NCBI RefSeq assembly: GCF_000687475.1 | Contig: NC_057321.1 | Span: forward strand, 1,922,001 to 1,986,000 | Source: Ustilaginoidea virens | Lineage: Eukaryota; Ascomycota; Sordariomycetes; Hypocreales; Clavicipitaceae | Direction: 5' to 3' | DNA length: 64,000 nt | Position numbers and translations under genes: made by a program | The notes under the pieces: model-generated | What the model was told of the DNA's origin: nothing | Database searches by the model: none | What the model saw: the letters and a program-made list of their open reading frames with translations, nothing else | Shown here: positions 36,640-48,788 of the stretch, piece by piece | Layout of the letters: every line of letters begins with the position of its first letter | Numbering within the stretch: the first letter of the stretch is position 1

Positions 36640-37095
36640 GGGCGGGACCTTATAGTAAGGTAGGCTTTAAGATAAGATTTATTAAAAAAGTGGTTAGTAA
36701 GGCTGGATTATAGTGAGGCTGCTGATATGGCATAACGTGGCATAACGGGCATTATAGGAAGCCCTCTTATTAGTTACTTTAGATGTCTAGGCCTATCCTT
36801 TTTTATATATATATAAAATAGCTTTCCCTTTTTTTTTAGATAGTAGAATAACAATATAATTGAATCTATTAATGCATTATATGTCTTTTAACTCTTTTTT
36901 ATCTTCTCTGCGTTTCTAGTTATTTATACTTGCCTCGCTTTTATACTTGCCTTACTTTATAGCACTGATATAATCATAGGACTTAGTAACAAATCTAGTA
37001 TTTACACTAGGATTAAATCATAGGTCGCGGATAATTTTATATTATTTAGCTAGTTAGTAAAGTCTTATTTTATATTAACCTTTAAAATTGCAATA
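36640..37095 (+). mobile_element. Diverged partial copia LTR
   Basis: Similar to the right two thirds of the copia LTRs (gccctcttattagttac, the tatatata stretch, and the end in gcaata at 37,095) but much more diverged than the solo LTR. The left end is not recognisable, so it is a truncated or heavily RIPped relic. Confidence 0.65.
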
Positions 37096-37182
37096 ACTAT
37101 AATAAGTAACCCAAATATTTAAATTTAACTATTATATTATTTATGTATATTTGTTAAGGATTTGGGCTGTGACAATAACTTA

Positions 37183-37185
<3 letters not shown>

Positions 37186-37213
<28 letters not shown>
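37186..37213. repeat. (AT)n microsatellite
   Basis: About 14 AT dinucleotides, directly before the LINE tail fragment. Confidence 0.9.
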
Positions 37214-37216
<3 letters not shown>

Positions 37217-37222
37217 CAAAAA

Positions 37223-37283
37223 AGTACTAGATAGGTTATTTAGCTTTAAATAGCTTCTAGCGTAATTTAATAATAATAATAAT
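37223..37283 (+). mobile_element. 5'-truncated LINE 3' tail
   Basis: About 60 bp matching the LINE 3' end at 36,076-36,135 (agtactagataggttattt to the TAA repeats), with (TA)n on both sides. It looks like a very short truncated LINE insertion into a TA-rich target. Confidence 0.75.
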
Positions 37284-37519
37284 ATATATATATAGCTATA
37301 ATATAATACATTATAAGGGATGGAATATGTAGCAATAATATTAACCTGAGTAATAAAAGGGATAGCCATGACATATCATAAGTACCTATCGTATTTATAT
37401 ATCTATCTTTATTTACCTCCTTAAAACGTCGCGGCTCTTAGATGGGCCGACACCCGAGGTGCAACGAGTATAGGCAGGTCGGAAGAACGTGGCTCACATT
37501 GGCCCGTCTGAATATTTCA

Positions 37520-37582
37520 ATGGCGTATCGTTCCCGGCAATATGTTTTCGATTTCGACTTTGCCCGCCAAACAGTCTGTTAG
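37520..37582 (+). promoter_or_regulatory. Overlapping upstream ORF at USO1 start
   Basis: ATG at 37,520 opens 20 codons ending at TAG 37,580-37,582 and overlaps the USO1 ATG at 37,542 in another frame. If the mRNA starts upstream of it, scanning ribosomes would meet this ATG first. Its use is unproven, since the transcription start is unknown. Confidence 0.35.
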
Positions 37583-40500
37583 CGAAACAATAACCGTTCT
37601 CAGCAGACGCCTGAGTTCCGCAACTCTTCTCGAGGATCGAAGAGCGGCGATTCTTGGCCTGCGAAGCTTTGCTAAAGACTTCCCAGCATCTGTGGCCTCC
37701 GGAGCATTGAGAAGCCTGATCGGAAGCCTAGCTAAGGATAGCGATGATGTCGACACGGTGAAGATAGTCCTGGAAACGCTGCTATTGCTTTTCAGTCCCA
37801 ATAAGAATAGCCCTGAAGCCTCCGACGAGATAGTTCTTTGGCTTGCAGATGAATTCACGCAACGCCAAGACAATATAACACGTTTGCTAGACTTCGTCGA
37901 ATCGAACGACTTTTACTCTCGGCTCTACTCGCTCCAACTTCTTTCTGCCATCCTTTCAGCGCGTCCTTGCCGAACTGAAGAATGCTTGTTCACTGCGCCG
38001 CTAGGCATAAGCAGGCTTGTCGCTGTTCTCGATGACAAACGCGAGGCGGTACGAGATGAGGGCGTTGGTCTTCTGATCTCACTTACGCCAACATCGACAG
38101 AATTGCAAAAACTTGTTGCTTATGAAAATGCATTCGAACGAATATTCGCCATAATAGACGCGGATGGTTCGCTTGTGGAAGGAGGAAGAAATGTGGAGGA
38201 TTGTTTGATTCTGCTGGCCAACCTGCTACGTCGAAACGCCTCGAATCAGTCAGTTTTTCGAGAATCTGGTTGTATCACTAAGCTATCCGCTTTACTAGAA
38301 GGGTTGCTACAGGCCCAAGTTCCCGAAGCTGACATCAACATCGCGCTTTGGGCTAAAACCCAACGTGATCGCAATATCTATGCATTTCTCGCCGTTCTCC
38401 GCCTTTTCTTGTTACCCGGGTCGGCTGGAGTTGTACTCAACCAGCAGGCGTTTTGGAAACAAGGCGTTATCTACAACCTTCTTCAGCTGGCCTTCTCTCA
38501 CGAGGAGCGACAGATTGCCATAAAAGCAGAGGTATGTGTACATTGTTCGAGCCTTTCAGAAATTGAGCTAACTTTAATCCGCCGTATGCAGGCTTTGGTC
38601 ACTTGCGGTGACATGATCCGAGACTCGAAAGCTTTGCAGGAGAGTTTTGCTCAGCTCATGGTTCCTGCTCCTTTGCTTGTCGATGACTCAGGCGGGACCC
38701 CGACTGATGGGGTGGGAAAGACCTACGTTATCGACGGTTTATTGGACCTGACACTCAACTGGTACGATCAGTCAGTGTTCAATCTTCGATATTCGGCCTG
38801 CGAATGCCTCAAGGCTTACTTCTCGAAGCACTCAGAGATAAGGCTTCATTTCTTGTCAAGAGCAATTGATGGGTATATGGCAGGAACTGAGGAATCCGCC
38901 AACATCTTGACTGTTCTGTTGACAACAGACCAAACGAGGCTCATTCGTGACCCTTACCGTCAATGGTTTGCTTCAGTGATTGCCTTCCACCTGCTTCAGG
39001 ATAATTCTACTGCAAAGGCGAAGCTACTCACTGTAACGGAAGGAGATGCTTCCAAAGGAGAAGAAGTTGTCACCTGTATACAAACAATTTCTGCTCATTT
39101 GATTACAGGAATTTTTCGGGGGGACAATGCTCGAGTTTTAGTAGGGTATCTCATGCTGCTCCTGGGCTGGATCTTTGAGGACCTCGATGCTGTCAATGAC
39201 TTTTTGGCGGAAGGGAGCAACATACAGAGTCTCCTTGAAATCGTCTCGCGGCCCGTCCTATCTGAGGGGGAGGGGGAGATAGTTCAGGGGCTTTGCGCAT
39301 TGCTGTTAGGAGTCGCCTATGAATTCTCAACAAAGGATTCTCCACTTTCGCGAACAAGTTTTCACGCAATTTTATCCAACAGATTGGACCGGGAGCATTA
39401 CCTGAATATTTTAATACGACTTCGAAGTCATCCACTGGTAAGAGACTTCGAAGTGACCCCGCAAAAGCACCGTCCGTCGACTGGTAACAGCCTCCCGGAC
39501 ATCTTTTTCGATGCACTGTTCCTTGAATTTCTCAAAGACAACTATAGCCGTATTGCAAGATCGGTTGACAGAGCGCCAGAGCTGGAGATCTCCTTTGTCA
39601 CCAACGGTGTTCAGAAGGGAATATCGAGAGAACTGGTAGATACACTCCGTGGTAAAATTGAGGAGAAGGATCGTTCTTTGGAAGAGTCAAATGTCAAGCT
39701 AGTGTCTCTCGAGGATGCCCTTCATCGGCGTGAGGCTGAGCATCGACGATCAATTCAAGTTGCGGCTCTTGAGGTCTCCAAGCTGAAGGCAGCACTGGAT
39801 GACGCAGAACGAATCCACGAAGAAAAACTTAGGTACGTCTCACTTGTCAGTTATCGGATGTGCTGCTCATACGAGTAACAGACTTTTGAGTCTACAACAA
39901 ACGGGGAAAGACGCGGACTACGAACGACACATCGCAACTGTAAAAGCCCAGTTTGCTTCAAGTGAGATCCAACATAAGAACGAACTTTCACAAGCACAAG
40001 AGGCAGCTCGATCAGAAGTTGAACGAATCCAGTTACGAGCCGAAGCAGAGGCGGCTAATCTTAAGGCTTCAATCAATCGTCTCGAGGTTGATTTAATCAA
40101 GGTATATCATGCGACGTTGCTGTGGAAATTCCTGGTTTAATACGGTCAAGTAGGCTGAGAAAACAAGATCACTCGAGCTACAAAGTCTCAAGGAAGAAAA
40201 CGCTACGCTTCTAGCCCTCGAAATTGGCAAGAAGAGGGAAGCAGAGGAACGATGCATAGAATTGCAAGAAAAGCTTGGCAAGACAGTTGTCGAAAGAGAT
40301 GGGTTGCAAGAAAGGATTCAATCAGTAAGTGCCCAGCAGCTCTGGAAACAACGCATTGTGCTCCAAAACATCAAGAAGAAAGCTAACTTGTTAGATCGAG
40401 ACAACGTATAGACGCGAGTCAGCGGCCAGGGCCTCAACGCAGTCTGAGCTTGATGACTTGCTGATCGTATTTGGCGACTTGGAAGAGAAGGCTGCGAAAT

Positions 40501-40719
40501 ATAAGGTGCGTAGGTTTGAGTAAATTATGCTGACACTAGCTGACGGCATCTAATGTAAAGGCCCGGCTTCGAAAATATGGTGAGATCGTATCAGATATTG
40601 AGGATGAGGGTGAGGATGAGGATATGGACGAAGCCAATGAGAATGAAGAGTCGGATTTGGCCGCGGCAAATGGTCGACGACATCGAAGTCTGGACGCATC
40701 AGATGACGGAGTTGATTAG
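37542..40719 (+). CDS. uso1: Uso1/p115-type vesicle tethering protein
   Basis: Homologue of yeast Uso1 and animal p115, the golgin-like factor that tethers ER-derived COPII vesicles to the Golgi. Six exons; introns 38,532-38,591, 39,833-39,881, 40,102-40,153, 40,325-40,394 and 40,506-40,560. Spliced length is 2,892 nt (963 aa). The first intron is 60 bp without a stop, so the unspliced frame stays open through it. The N-terminal two thirds is the armadillo-type globular head, opening with the family's conserved stretch RLSSATLLEDRRAAILGLRS. Coiled coil runs from about residue 675 to 915, and the end (residues 911-963) contains QSELDDLL..FGDLEEK just before it and a strongly acidic tail, as in the family. 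The start at 37,542 is the first in-frame ATG. An ATG at 37,520 in another frame opens a 20-codon uORF overlapping it. The coding start is only ~110 bp from the RIP-mutated block. Confidence 0.92.
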
Positions 40720-41145
40720 GTACATACCTTACCTACCTAGGTAGGTTTCTGTTAGGCAAACACGCAAACCTACCCCGTACAGCGATGTTCTATATATCAA
40801 GCCCCGTTAGATTGCATCAGAGGCAGGCCCCTCCCCCCACCACCACCCCACTTGAAAGACTTAACGGTGTACCAGACCCAAGCTTGCAGTGGGACTTCCA
40901 AATGATCAAGCAGGACACAAAACCATATTTTCTGGTTAACTATCTAGTGTTTGTTTACCTGAGTGGAGAGGCAAAGAGAAATCAGTGTTAGTAGTTATGG
41001 TCATAGATATCTCTCTATAGAGGAGAGCCTTATCCAGCCTTATCCTTTATGAAATATGTAGTAGAAGACATAGACTAACTTAAACTTCGATCTTTGAGAA
41101 AGGATTTATCGTCAAGAGACACCGTCTCCGCAGCCGACTGCCAGA
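40720..41145. other. USO1-PRMT3 intergenic region
   Basis: 426 bp between two genes on the same strand. It contains a 16-nt perfect palindrome at 40,731-40,746. The plus-strand frame at 40,785-40,991 has no recognisable product. This region must hold the USO1 3' end and the PRMT3 promoter. Confidence 0.7.
40731..40746. repeat. 16-nt palindrome acctacctaggtaggt
   Basis: Perfect inverted repeat 12 bp after the USO1 stop codon. Related TACCTAGG/GGTACCTA pieces occur in other spacers (for example near 48,231, 58,610, 58,855 and 58,902). Confidence 0.85.
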
Positions 41146-42866
<1,721 letters not shown>

Positions 42867-43047
42867 GCGACATCGCAACTATATGTAGACATGAGAACTG
42901 TTCGCATAATCTTTTCCCCTTCCTAACCAAACTTCAAAGGTCGTGTGCCTTCACAGATGAGGTACTTCGAGACTCCGAAGTATCAAATTCACAATACTTG
43001 TAAAGCCTTCCCCGAGAATGAAACCCTTTGAAAGTTAGCAATCTCAG

Positions 43048-45604
43048 TTAGAAAGAAAGAAAAGGAGCAAAAAAAAACAGACAAGGGAATCCTACAGATG
43101 CCAATATAATGAGTTGCAAGCTCGACTTCCTTAAACGGCTCGTCCAATACCAGCAAATGATACCGCCTGCGGCTCGAGCCAGAGTGAAAGAGGGTACATT
43201 GTATATCCCTGTGTACAGTTGGTATACCATCCTTTACGTTTCGCAGAGAAAGACCAAGACCTACCGACGGCAACAGCAATTCCACCAGGAATCCATGGCC
43301 GCCAAGACTTATTGGCCCCCACTGTGCGTAGCAAGGTTGTGATGCTAAATATGAGCGCAGCTGCAATGGCCCATTCTCTCGCCATGGATGGTAGACCTTG
43401 CCCAGTCACTAATCTCGCTGTGAAAATCCACACATAGGCGGTAGGGACCTGGAAAAGATCACCAGGAATGGTGTAAACGCTAGTCATCAAAGATAGTGTC
43501 AACTACAGTATAATATAGGTAATAAACAACTGGACGTCAAAGCTTACGCTGTGTACACCTGATAGATAAACGCACTGAGTATTGCCCCAGCGGTAGCGCC
43601 TATAATCTGTCCCCAAAATTGGGCGCTGGGAGCAGCTCCAAGCAGATGGCCAGTCTTGAGGTCTTGCATCAAATCCCCTGCCTGTAATGCGCCCTAGATA
43701 GAACTTCTGGTCAGGTTGAATGATGGTTCGCTTGAACTTGCCCGACTTACAGCTTCGGACTATGCATCAGTTAGCAAGGATACATATTCTTTCTACATGA
43801 AAGTAGCATCAAACAAGACATTCGATTAACCAAAGAAGGGAGGGAAAGTAGAAAAGGAAACGTCATAATGGAATGACATGGATTTCTAGCCTCTTAACTG
43901 AGATAGAATGAAAGCCAGCTTCTCTTACCACGGCACCTGCAACAAGATTAATGAGGACACTGGATTTGTTGGATTGCGGAATAATGACAGCGAAAAAGAG
44001 CTGAGCAAGCTTGCTAATTCCCGAGACTGGGTTGAGATCCGTCTCTCCTAATGCGCGCACACCCATTATACTCAGAATCATAGCCATGAACACCGCTATG
44101 ACTGTTGCATATAGGGGGACTAAGTCTCCGAATACGAAATGTGTTGTTCCGATGCACAGTAAAATCGATATGACCAATCCCACAAGAACCTGTTTCCTTC
44201 CAATGCGCTGCTGAACGGGAGCATCGATTTCGGAGTCGCTTTCTACGTCGCTAGCATGTTGAGACGTCTCACTTAGCATCGACGGTGATTGGTTCGGTGA
44301 GCCTTCGTCGTCGTTGTGCAGCAGCGAATACCTCTCGGATTCTTGCCCAAAAATAAACCTCCCTTTTCTGTGCAGAATGCCGCAAAAGCTGAATATGTGC
44401 TCGGGCATCGATGTGAGCAGGATTGACTGTAGTCCCACATATCCAAGGCTAACAACAGCATCAGCCAACATTATTGCGAGAGATATCCAAACAATCCAGC
44501 CTTTACTGCCATGCTCCCAATCATCTACTAGTCCAGGAGCCCAGCCTTCATGCTTTGCCAGAGGACTAAGCAAACCCCAACCGATGATAGCACCCAGAGT
44601 CATATGCAGCGTAGTCTCCGGTCCCATGATCATGCCTTGACCGACATAGGCGAGACTAGGGTTGAAAGTCCACAGCCACTTGTTTGCAGCGACTGTGCCA
44701 AAGATGGGAATGTCGCGAAGAATCGGAATAAAATAAGTCAAGATTGTCAAGGCACCCGAAAAGAAGAAGCAGATGAGCAAGAGACTCATATTTACCCCCT
44801 CATCAGACAGCTCAGCAGTGCCTGAATCGGTGTCGCTCTGGGGTTCATAATCGTGGTCACTCTCCTCGGTCAAAGGACTTTGCAATCTTTCCCTCGGAAC
44901 AAGACTCGCGAAACCACCTCGCGAAACCCTTTCGAGTTCATCTGGCTCGGATAACTGACCTCCTTGGCCGTGAAGCACGGATATGAGTATAGCAGTACTG
45001 AAGCCACTTGGGAATTTGAGTCTTTCTCGGATAATGACTTGTCGCCGCCTGTTACATATATAAAATTTGGATCGTTAGCGAAGTAGCACCACCTAGCAGG
45101 GATCACCGGATATCTTGAATAAAGCCTAGGGCTCCTCTGATGGCGCATGTCTCACAATGGTACGGCGAACACGACCCCAAAATAACACAATCCCAAGGAC
45201 CAGACTATAAGCTGTGTAGTGTCGAGAGATATAGGCCCATTCTCTTCACTTTTTAGGAGATAGTTCATTGCCGGAATCTATCGATGGAACCGGTCAGTCA
45301 GTGCCCTTCGTTTGGAACAGAGTTCCCATAAACCTACCACTCCTACAAAGCCGCAGCCAAGCGGCATGATAGCCATTCCGCCGGCGACGCTTTGCAACAA
45401 AACATTCTCCACCGGCATGAATGGGAAACGCAGGCGAGGTTGTAGGACCTTAAATATACCATACCCCATAAGGCTGGAAGGCATGGACATAATAGATACC
45501 CAGCCAGTTTGTAGCCCAAAATAGACATTAGCAGCACAGATGATAGTGCCCACGGCCAATCCAGCCAGCACACTACGCAGCGTGAAACTCTTTCCAGGAA
45601 CCAT
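43048..45604 (-). CDS. OPT-family oligopeptide transporter
   Basis: Polytopic membrane transporter of the OPT family, closest in pattern to the yeast YGL114W type; members carry small peptides or metal chelates, and the substrate here is unknown. Seven exons: 45,604-45,338, 45,277-45,156, 45,048-43,929, 43,759-43,751, 43,693-43,548, 43,479-43,265 and 43,208-43,048; spliced 2,040 nt (679 aa). Landmarks in order: NVYFGLQTGWVSIMSMPSS, the ENVLLQSVAGGMA segment, VIIRERLKFPSG, an acidic cytoplasmic loop (QSDTDSGTAELSDE), a second acidic loop, then GETDLNPVSGISKLAQLFFA, GALQAGDLMQDLKTGHLLGA, PWIPGGIAVAVG and a final hydrophobic helix. Exon 4 is a 9-nt microexon (Ser-Glu-Ala). The N-terminus before FTLRSVLAG is short; an upstream ATG at about 45,732 could not be joined in frame. 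It shares a 411-bp divergent promoter with RPS23. Confidence 0.9.
43751..43759 (-). other. 9-nt microexon of the OPT gene
   Basis: Sense tccgaagct (Ser-Glu-Ala) lies between an acceptor (gcatag) and a donor (gtaagt). Including it gives AGAV-SEA-GALQAGDLM, the expected OPT sequence, and keeps the spliced length a multiple of three. Flanking introns are 43,760-43,928 and 43,694-43,750. Confidence 0.85.
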
Positions 45605-46015
45605 ACTATAAATTCGTTTTCAACGGCAGGGAGAAGTTAAAGCAACATGATCAGTTGATCAACGGTACGGGAGTACAGTCCACTACCGGGTCGTGGTGGT
45701 GGACCTGTGGTCCTAAACTCGTTAGCGCCATTTACCGTTCCCCCTCCTAAAGAGAGATGGCTTATCTAAGAGATGATAATACTCATCACGTGGTATACAT
45801 ACCCTTATGTATAATAACCCCACTTCGCTCGTTACTTTCCGGCCCTAGGGCCACAAGCCCTTCATTCAATTTTGGTAGGTTTGCTAACCCGCAAACATCA
45901 CCAACCGTTCACGACGAGGTCACCAGATACATCAGTACGTGTCGCGACACAGAGACTCCTTCCCAAATATTGCTGAACCGACGGCCCTGATCTGTGAAAC
46001 TGACATATAGCAGTC
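45605..46015. promoter_or_regulatory. Divergent OPT / RPS23 promoter region
   Basis: 411 bp between two divergent start codons. It contains a 12-nt palindrome GGCCCTAGGGCC at 45,841-45,852 and a GT/AC-rich stretch near 45,690. No convincing TATA box was found. The plus-strand frame at 45,757-45,990 has no recognisable product. Confidence 0.6.
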
Positions 46016-46510
46016 ATGGCTGGAGGTAAACCTCGTGGTCTAAATGCGGCGCGCAAGCTGCGAACAAACCGAAAGGACCAAAAATGGGCCGACCTTCACT
46101 ACAAGAAGCGTGCTCTGGGTACTGCCTTCAAATCATCTCCTTTCGGTGGATCTTCCCATGCCAAGGGAATTGTTCTCGAAAAGGTTGGTGTAGAGGCAAA
46201 GCAGCCCAACTCTGCTATTCGAAAATGTGTCCGTGTTCAACTGATCAAGAATGGCAAGAAGGTCACTGCCTTCGGTACGTCCTAAGCGCAAAGTGCCCAG
46301 TTAATGCGTCATTTTCTAACTTATTCATCAGTTCCTAATGACGGGTGCCTGAATTTCGTGGACGAAAACGATGAGGTTCTACTTGCTGGTTTTGGTCGGA
46401 AGGGCAAGGCCAAGGGTGATATTCCCGGTGTTCGTTTCAAGGTTGTCAAAGTCTCTGGAGTCGGTTTGTTGGCTTTATGGAAGGAGAAAAAAGAGAAGCC
46501 CCGCTCGTAA
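46016..46510 (+). CDS. rps23: 40S ribosomal protein uS12 (RPS23)
   Basis: Small-subunit decoding-centre protein, orthologue of bacterial S12 and yeast Rps23. Two exons with the intron at 46,275-46,331 (57 bp); spliced 438 nt, 145 aa, the exact family length. The family hallmarks are all present: [15 protein letters not shown] at the start, [35 protein letters not shown], and the end [19 protein letters not shown]. The conserved proline that is hydroxylated in other eukaryotes (in the QPNSAIR loop) is intact. The start at 46,016 gives MAGGKPRG where most fungi have MG(G/K)GKPRG. Its 3' end converges on COQ2 269 bp away. Confidence 0.97.
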
Positions 46511-46779
46511 AAGGACTGGGACTTGTTACAGATTCGACGTATTGGGTCATATTTTCGGCATAAGGAGTCATCGTCTTTGGCTTGTATTGGCATCACGGGT
46601 TGGGCTTGGACCATATGAGGCCAGAGTGATCCGTTAGACCTAAGAATAAAAGACTGTTTCTTTCTGAGTGGTTATGAATCGCGCAGGTTGCTAGGCCTTC
46701 ACAAAGGTGCATACAAATGATGTACACATAAGGTGTCTATTTTACATCTCCAATAATCCACTACCCGATAATAACTTGA

Positions 46780-48063
46780 CTACCGGTTCTGCGGATTTTC
46801 AGAGTCGTCTTCAGATAGGCGAATGAGGTAGTCAGTAGCCAGTCCCAAGGTGATGCTGCCACCCGTGATCCAACAACCGTTTACAAACCACCACCAACAA
46901 TTTTTCACATCCTTCAAATTGACCCTTTTGATCATAATTCCCAGGCTTAAAGCAGCTCCACCACAGCTCACGACGAAAAAGGCTGGTCCGGCACCTGAGG
47001 CTAAACCTGCGGCTGTGAGGAGACATACTTGTGTCGCACCCAGCCCTGTCAGAATTTTCTTGGTGTTAGCATTATGCTTCAAAGCTATACTTTTAATGCC
47101 AGCTTGAGCATCGTCTTTGATATCCATATGCGCATATATCATGTCATATATGACGGTCCAGGCAATGTTGGAAGTGTAAAGGCAGGCCGCGGTGGTAAGA
47201 GCTGCCCAGTGTGAAAACAGGTCCACACCTAAAGCTGGAAATCCCATGATTGCTCCCCATGAGAAAGTCAGACCGAGGATAAATTGGGGGTAGTTGGTCA
47301 CTCTCTTGGCTAGGGGGTAGCTTGCCACGAATAGGAGACTTGGTATGCCATAGAACAGGCAGGTAGCAGGGAATTGAATCAATATTCCCAACCCGGCTAG
47401 AAGTTGTATGCCAGTAAAGACTACACCTTTAAATGGAGAGATAGCACGACGAGCGATGGGTCGAAAGCGAGTACGTGTGACGTGAGGATCAAGATTTCTA
47501 TCCCAAAGATCGTTGATAGTACATCCGGCACCACGCATGATCAATGCGCCGGAAAAGAATAGCAACGATGTTCCGAACACTGCATTCATGGATGCAATTG
47601 GGGATGCCATTGGAGCTGCCATGAGAGTTGAAAAGAGGCAAGGGAAATAAAGGTAATAAGTGCCCGAAGGTTTGTCGATTCGGATGAGCTCTGCATAAGG
47701 AACCCATGATGCTGGGATCATTGACAATAGGCCAGATTTTGGAGGCTCATATTCTGAACAGTGCTCCTGGGTATCTGGTATGTTCGACGGCCCAACCGCC
47801 GATGTCTGCGGATGAAATGGTTGACGAGGCAGGGTGAACTGCGGTCCGGATTTCCAACGCTTTTGAAAACGACAACGAGAATGCAATTCAACAGCAAATG
47901 CAACACGCTGTGATGCAGCTTTGCAGACAATTCCGCCAGAGGCTTTAGGTAGCGTGGTATGACCCTTCTTTCGCAGAAGTCCATGCCTCATTGCTAAAGA
48001 CATTGTGTCGCCTGTCCACCTCGAGTGGGTTTGGTCACGACAAGTTCTGAGATAGTGCTGCAT
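46780..48063 (-). CDS. coq2: 4-hydroxybenzoate polyprenyltransferase, mitochondrial (COQ2)
   Basis: Attaches the polyprenyl chain to 4-hydroxybenzoate in ubiquinone synthesis, in the mitochondrial inner membrane. Single exon, 427 aa from the first ATG (48,061-48,063); the open frame extends 16 codons further upstream but without ATG. The two aspartate-rich UbiA motifs are present: INDLWDRNLDPHVTRTRFRP and YDMIYAHMDIKDDAQAGIKS, which bind the Mg-diphosphate of the prenyl donor. Eight or so hydrophobic helices surround them. The first ~120 residues are rich in Arg, Ser and His with few acidic residues, as expected of a mitochondrial presequence; a second Met at residue 21 (MSLAMRHGLLRKK) could also serve. 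It diverges from the JmjC gene across a 725-bp spacer. Confidence 0.95.
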   Translation of the reverse strand: MQHYLRTCRDQTHSRWTGDTMSLAMRHGLLRKKGHTTLPKASGGIVCKAASQRVAFAVELHSRCRFQKRWKSGPQFTLPRQPFHPQTSAVGPSNIPDTQEHCSEYEPPKSGLLSMIPASWVPYAELIRIDKPSGTYYLYFPCLFSTLMAAPMASPIASMNAVFGTSLLFFSGALIMRGAGCTINDLWDRNLDPHVTRTRFRPIARRAISPFKGVVFTGIQLLAGLGILIQFPATCLFYGIPSLLFVASYPLAKRVTNYPQFILGLTFSWGAIMGFPALGVDLFSHWAALTTAACLYTSNIAWTVIYDMIYAHMDIKDDAQAGIKSIALKHNANTKKILTGLGATQVCLLTAAGLASGAGPAFFVVSCGGAALSLGIMIKRVNLKDVKNCWWWFVNGCWITGGSITLGLATDYLIRLSEDDSENPQNR

Positions 48064-48788
48064 TGATGAGTGTTGAAAAATGCGGCATTGAAATATTGTG
48101 AGTAAGCCCAACGTACGAAGCGGGTACGGGGTAGTTACTGAAGACTACCCACCTCCTATTACCCAAAACTGTAATAAGTTTCTTTCCACCTAATTATCAT
48201 TAAAAGTACTTTACATACTATACATACATAGGTAGTTTATTTTATAAAAAGGGATTTCACGCACGAATGCATCGCCTGAAAATCACAATCCTGGAAATTT
48301 AATGCGCGATATGCAAGAAGTGCCTTTTTGTTGGTCCTTAACCTAACCTATGTCCTAGAGGTAGGAAAAGCGTGGGAACATACCTATTCCGTTTCAGGCC
48401 TAGTTGCTACTACGTACTTCTGTATTTCCAGGTTGAAAAGGCCACGTGACCATTATAGAGCATCCTCGATAACATACTTGCAGACTTGTTTGGAACCGGA
48501 CTGCCTTCCGTAACGACCTCCCATAGATATCTATCCTCACTGAAAAACCAAAGGTTACTTACGGCTTGCAGCCTGCCTTAAGTACTTACATTGTATTGTA
48601 CGCATAATATCCGTCACGAGGGACGGGGCCCGTCAATTTCTGTCCAAATACTCGAGAGCTGCAAAGACCTGTTCACGATCAACACGCACAGATCCTTGTG
48701 AGATACAACTCACTCGTTTCCAGACTTTCCAGTCCGACTTGGAGGCCAGTCCCTGCATGCTCTATTCCCGCTCGCAGTGATTACAGTC
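48064..48788. promoter_or_regulatory. Divergent COQ2 / JmjC promoter region
   Basis: 725 bp between two divergent genes. It has an A/T-rich part near 48,180-48,260 with a tacatacatag repeat, and CACGTG-like gccacgtgac at 48,441. No gene is supported; the short plus-strand frame at 48,328-48,513 has no recognisable product. Confidence 0.6.

Larger units (their letters stand above)
1..37430. other. RIP-mutated retrotransposon block
   Basis: The whole interval lacks long open frames, yet translated similarity to retrotransposon proteins is obvious once TAG/TAA are read as former CAG/CAA codons. CpA is scarce and TpA very common while CpG is retained, which is the pattern of fungal RIP. Around 37,430 the composition switches abruptly to ordinary gene-like sequence with normal CA/TG content. 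Mutation load is not uniform: the copia element at 14,920-24,906 is lightly hit, the LINEs and gypsy copies heavily, and the 9,460-10,010 spacer hardly at all. The nesting is described in the separate entries. That the block is silent heterochromatin is inference from what is known of RIP-mutated DNA in other ascomycetes. Confidence 0.93.

Noticed and set aside
38532..38591. Reading USO1 as uninterrupted through this stretch
   Set aside because: It has GTATGT at the start, a GCTAAC branch-like site and CAG at the end, is 60 bp, and encodes a Cys-rich insertion foreign to the family, so it is an intron that happens to lack a stop.
48064..48111. 16-codon N-terminal extension of COQ2
   Set aside because: The open frame starts with TTG; the first ATG is 48,061-48,063 (minus strand).
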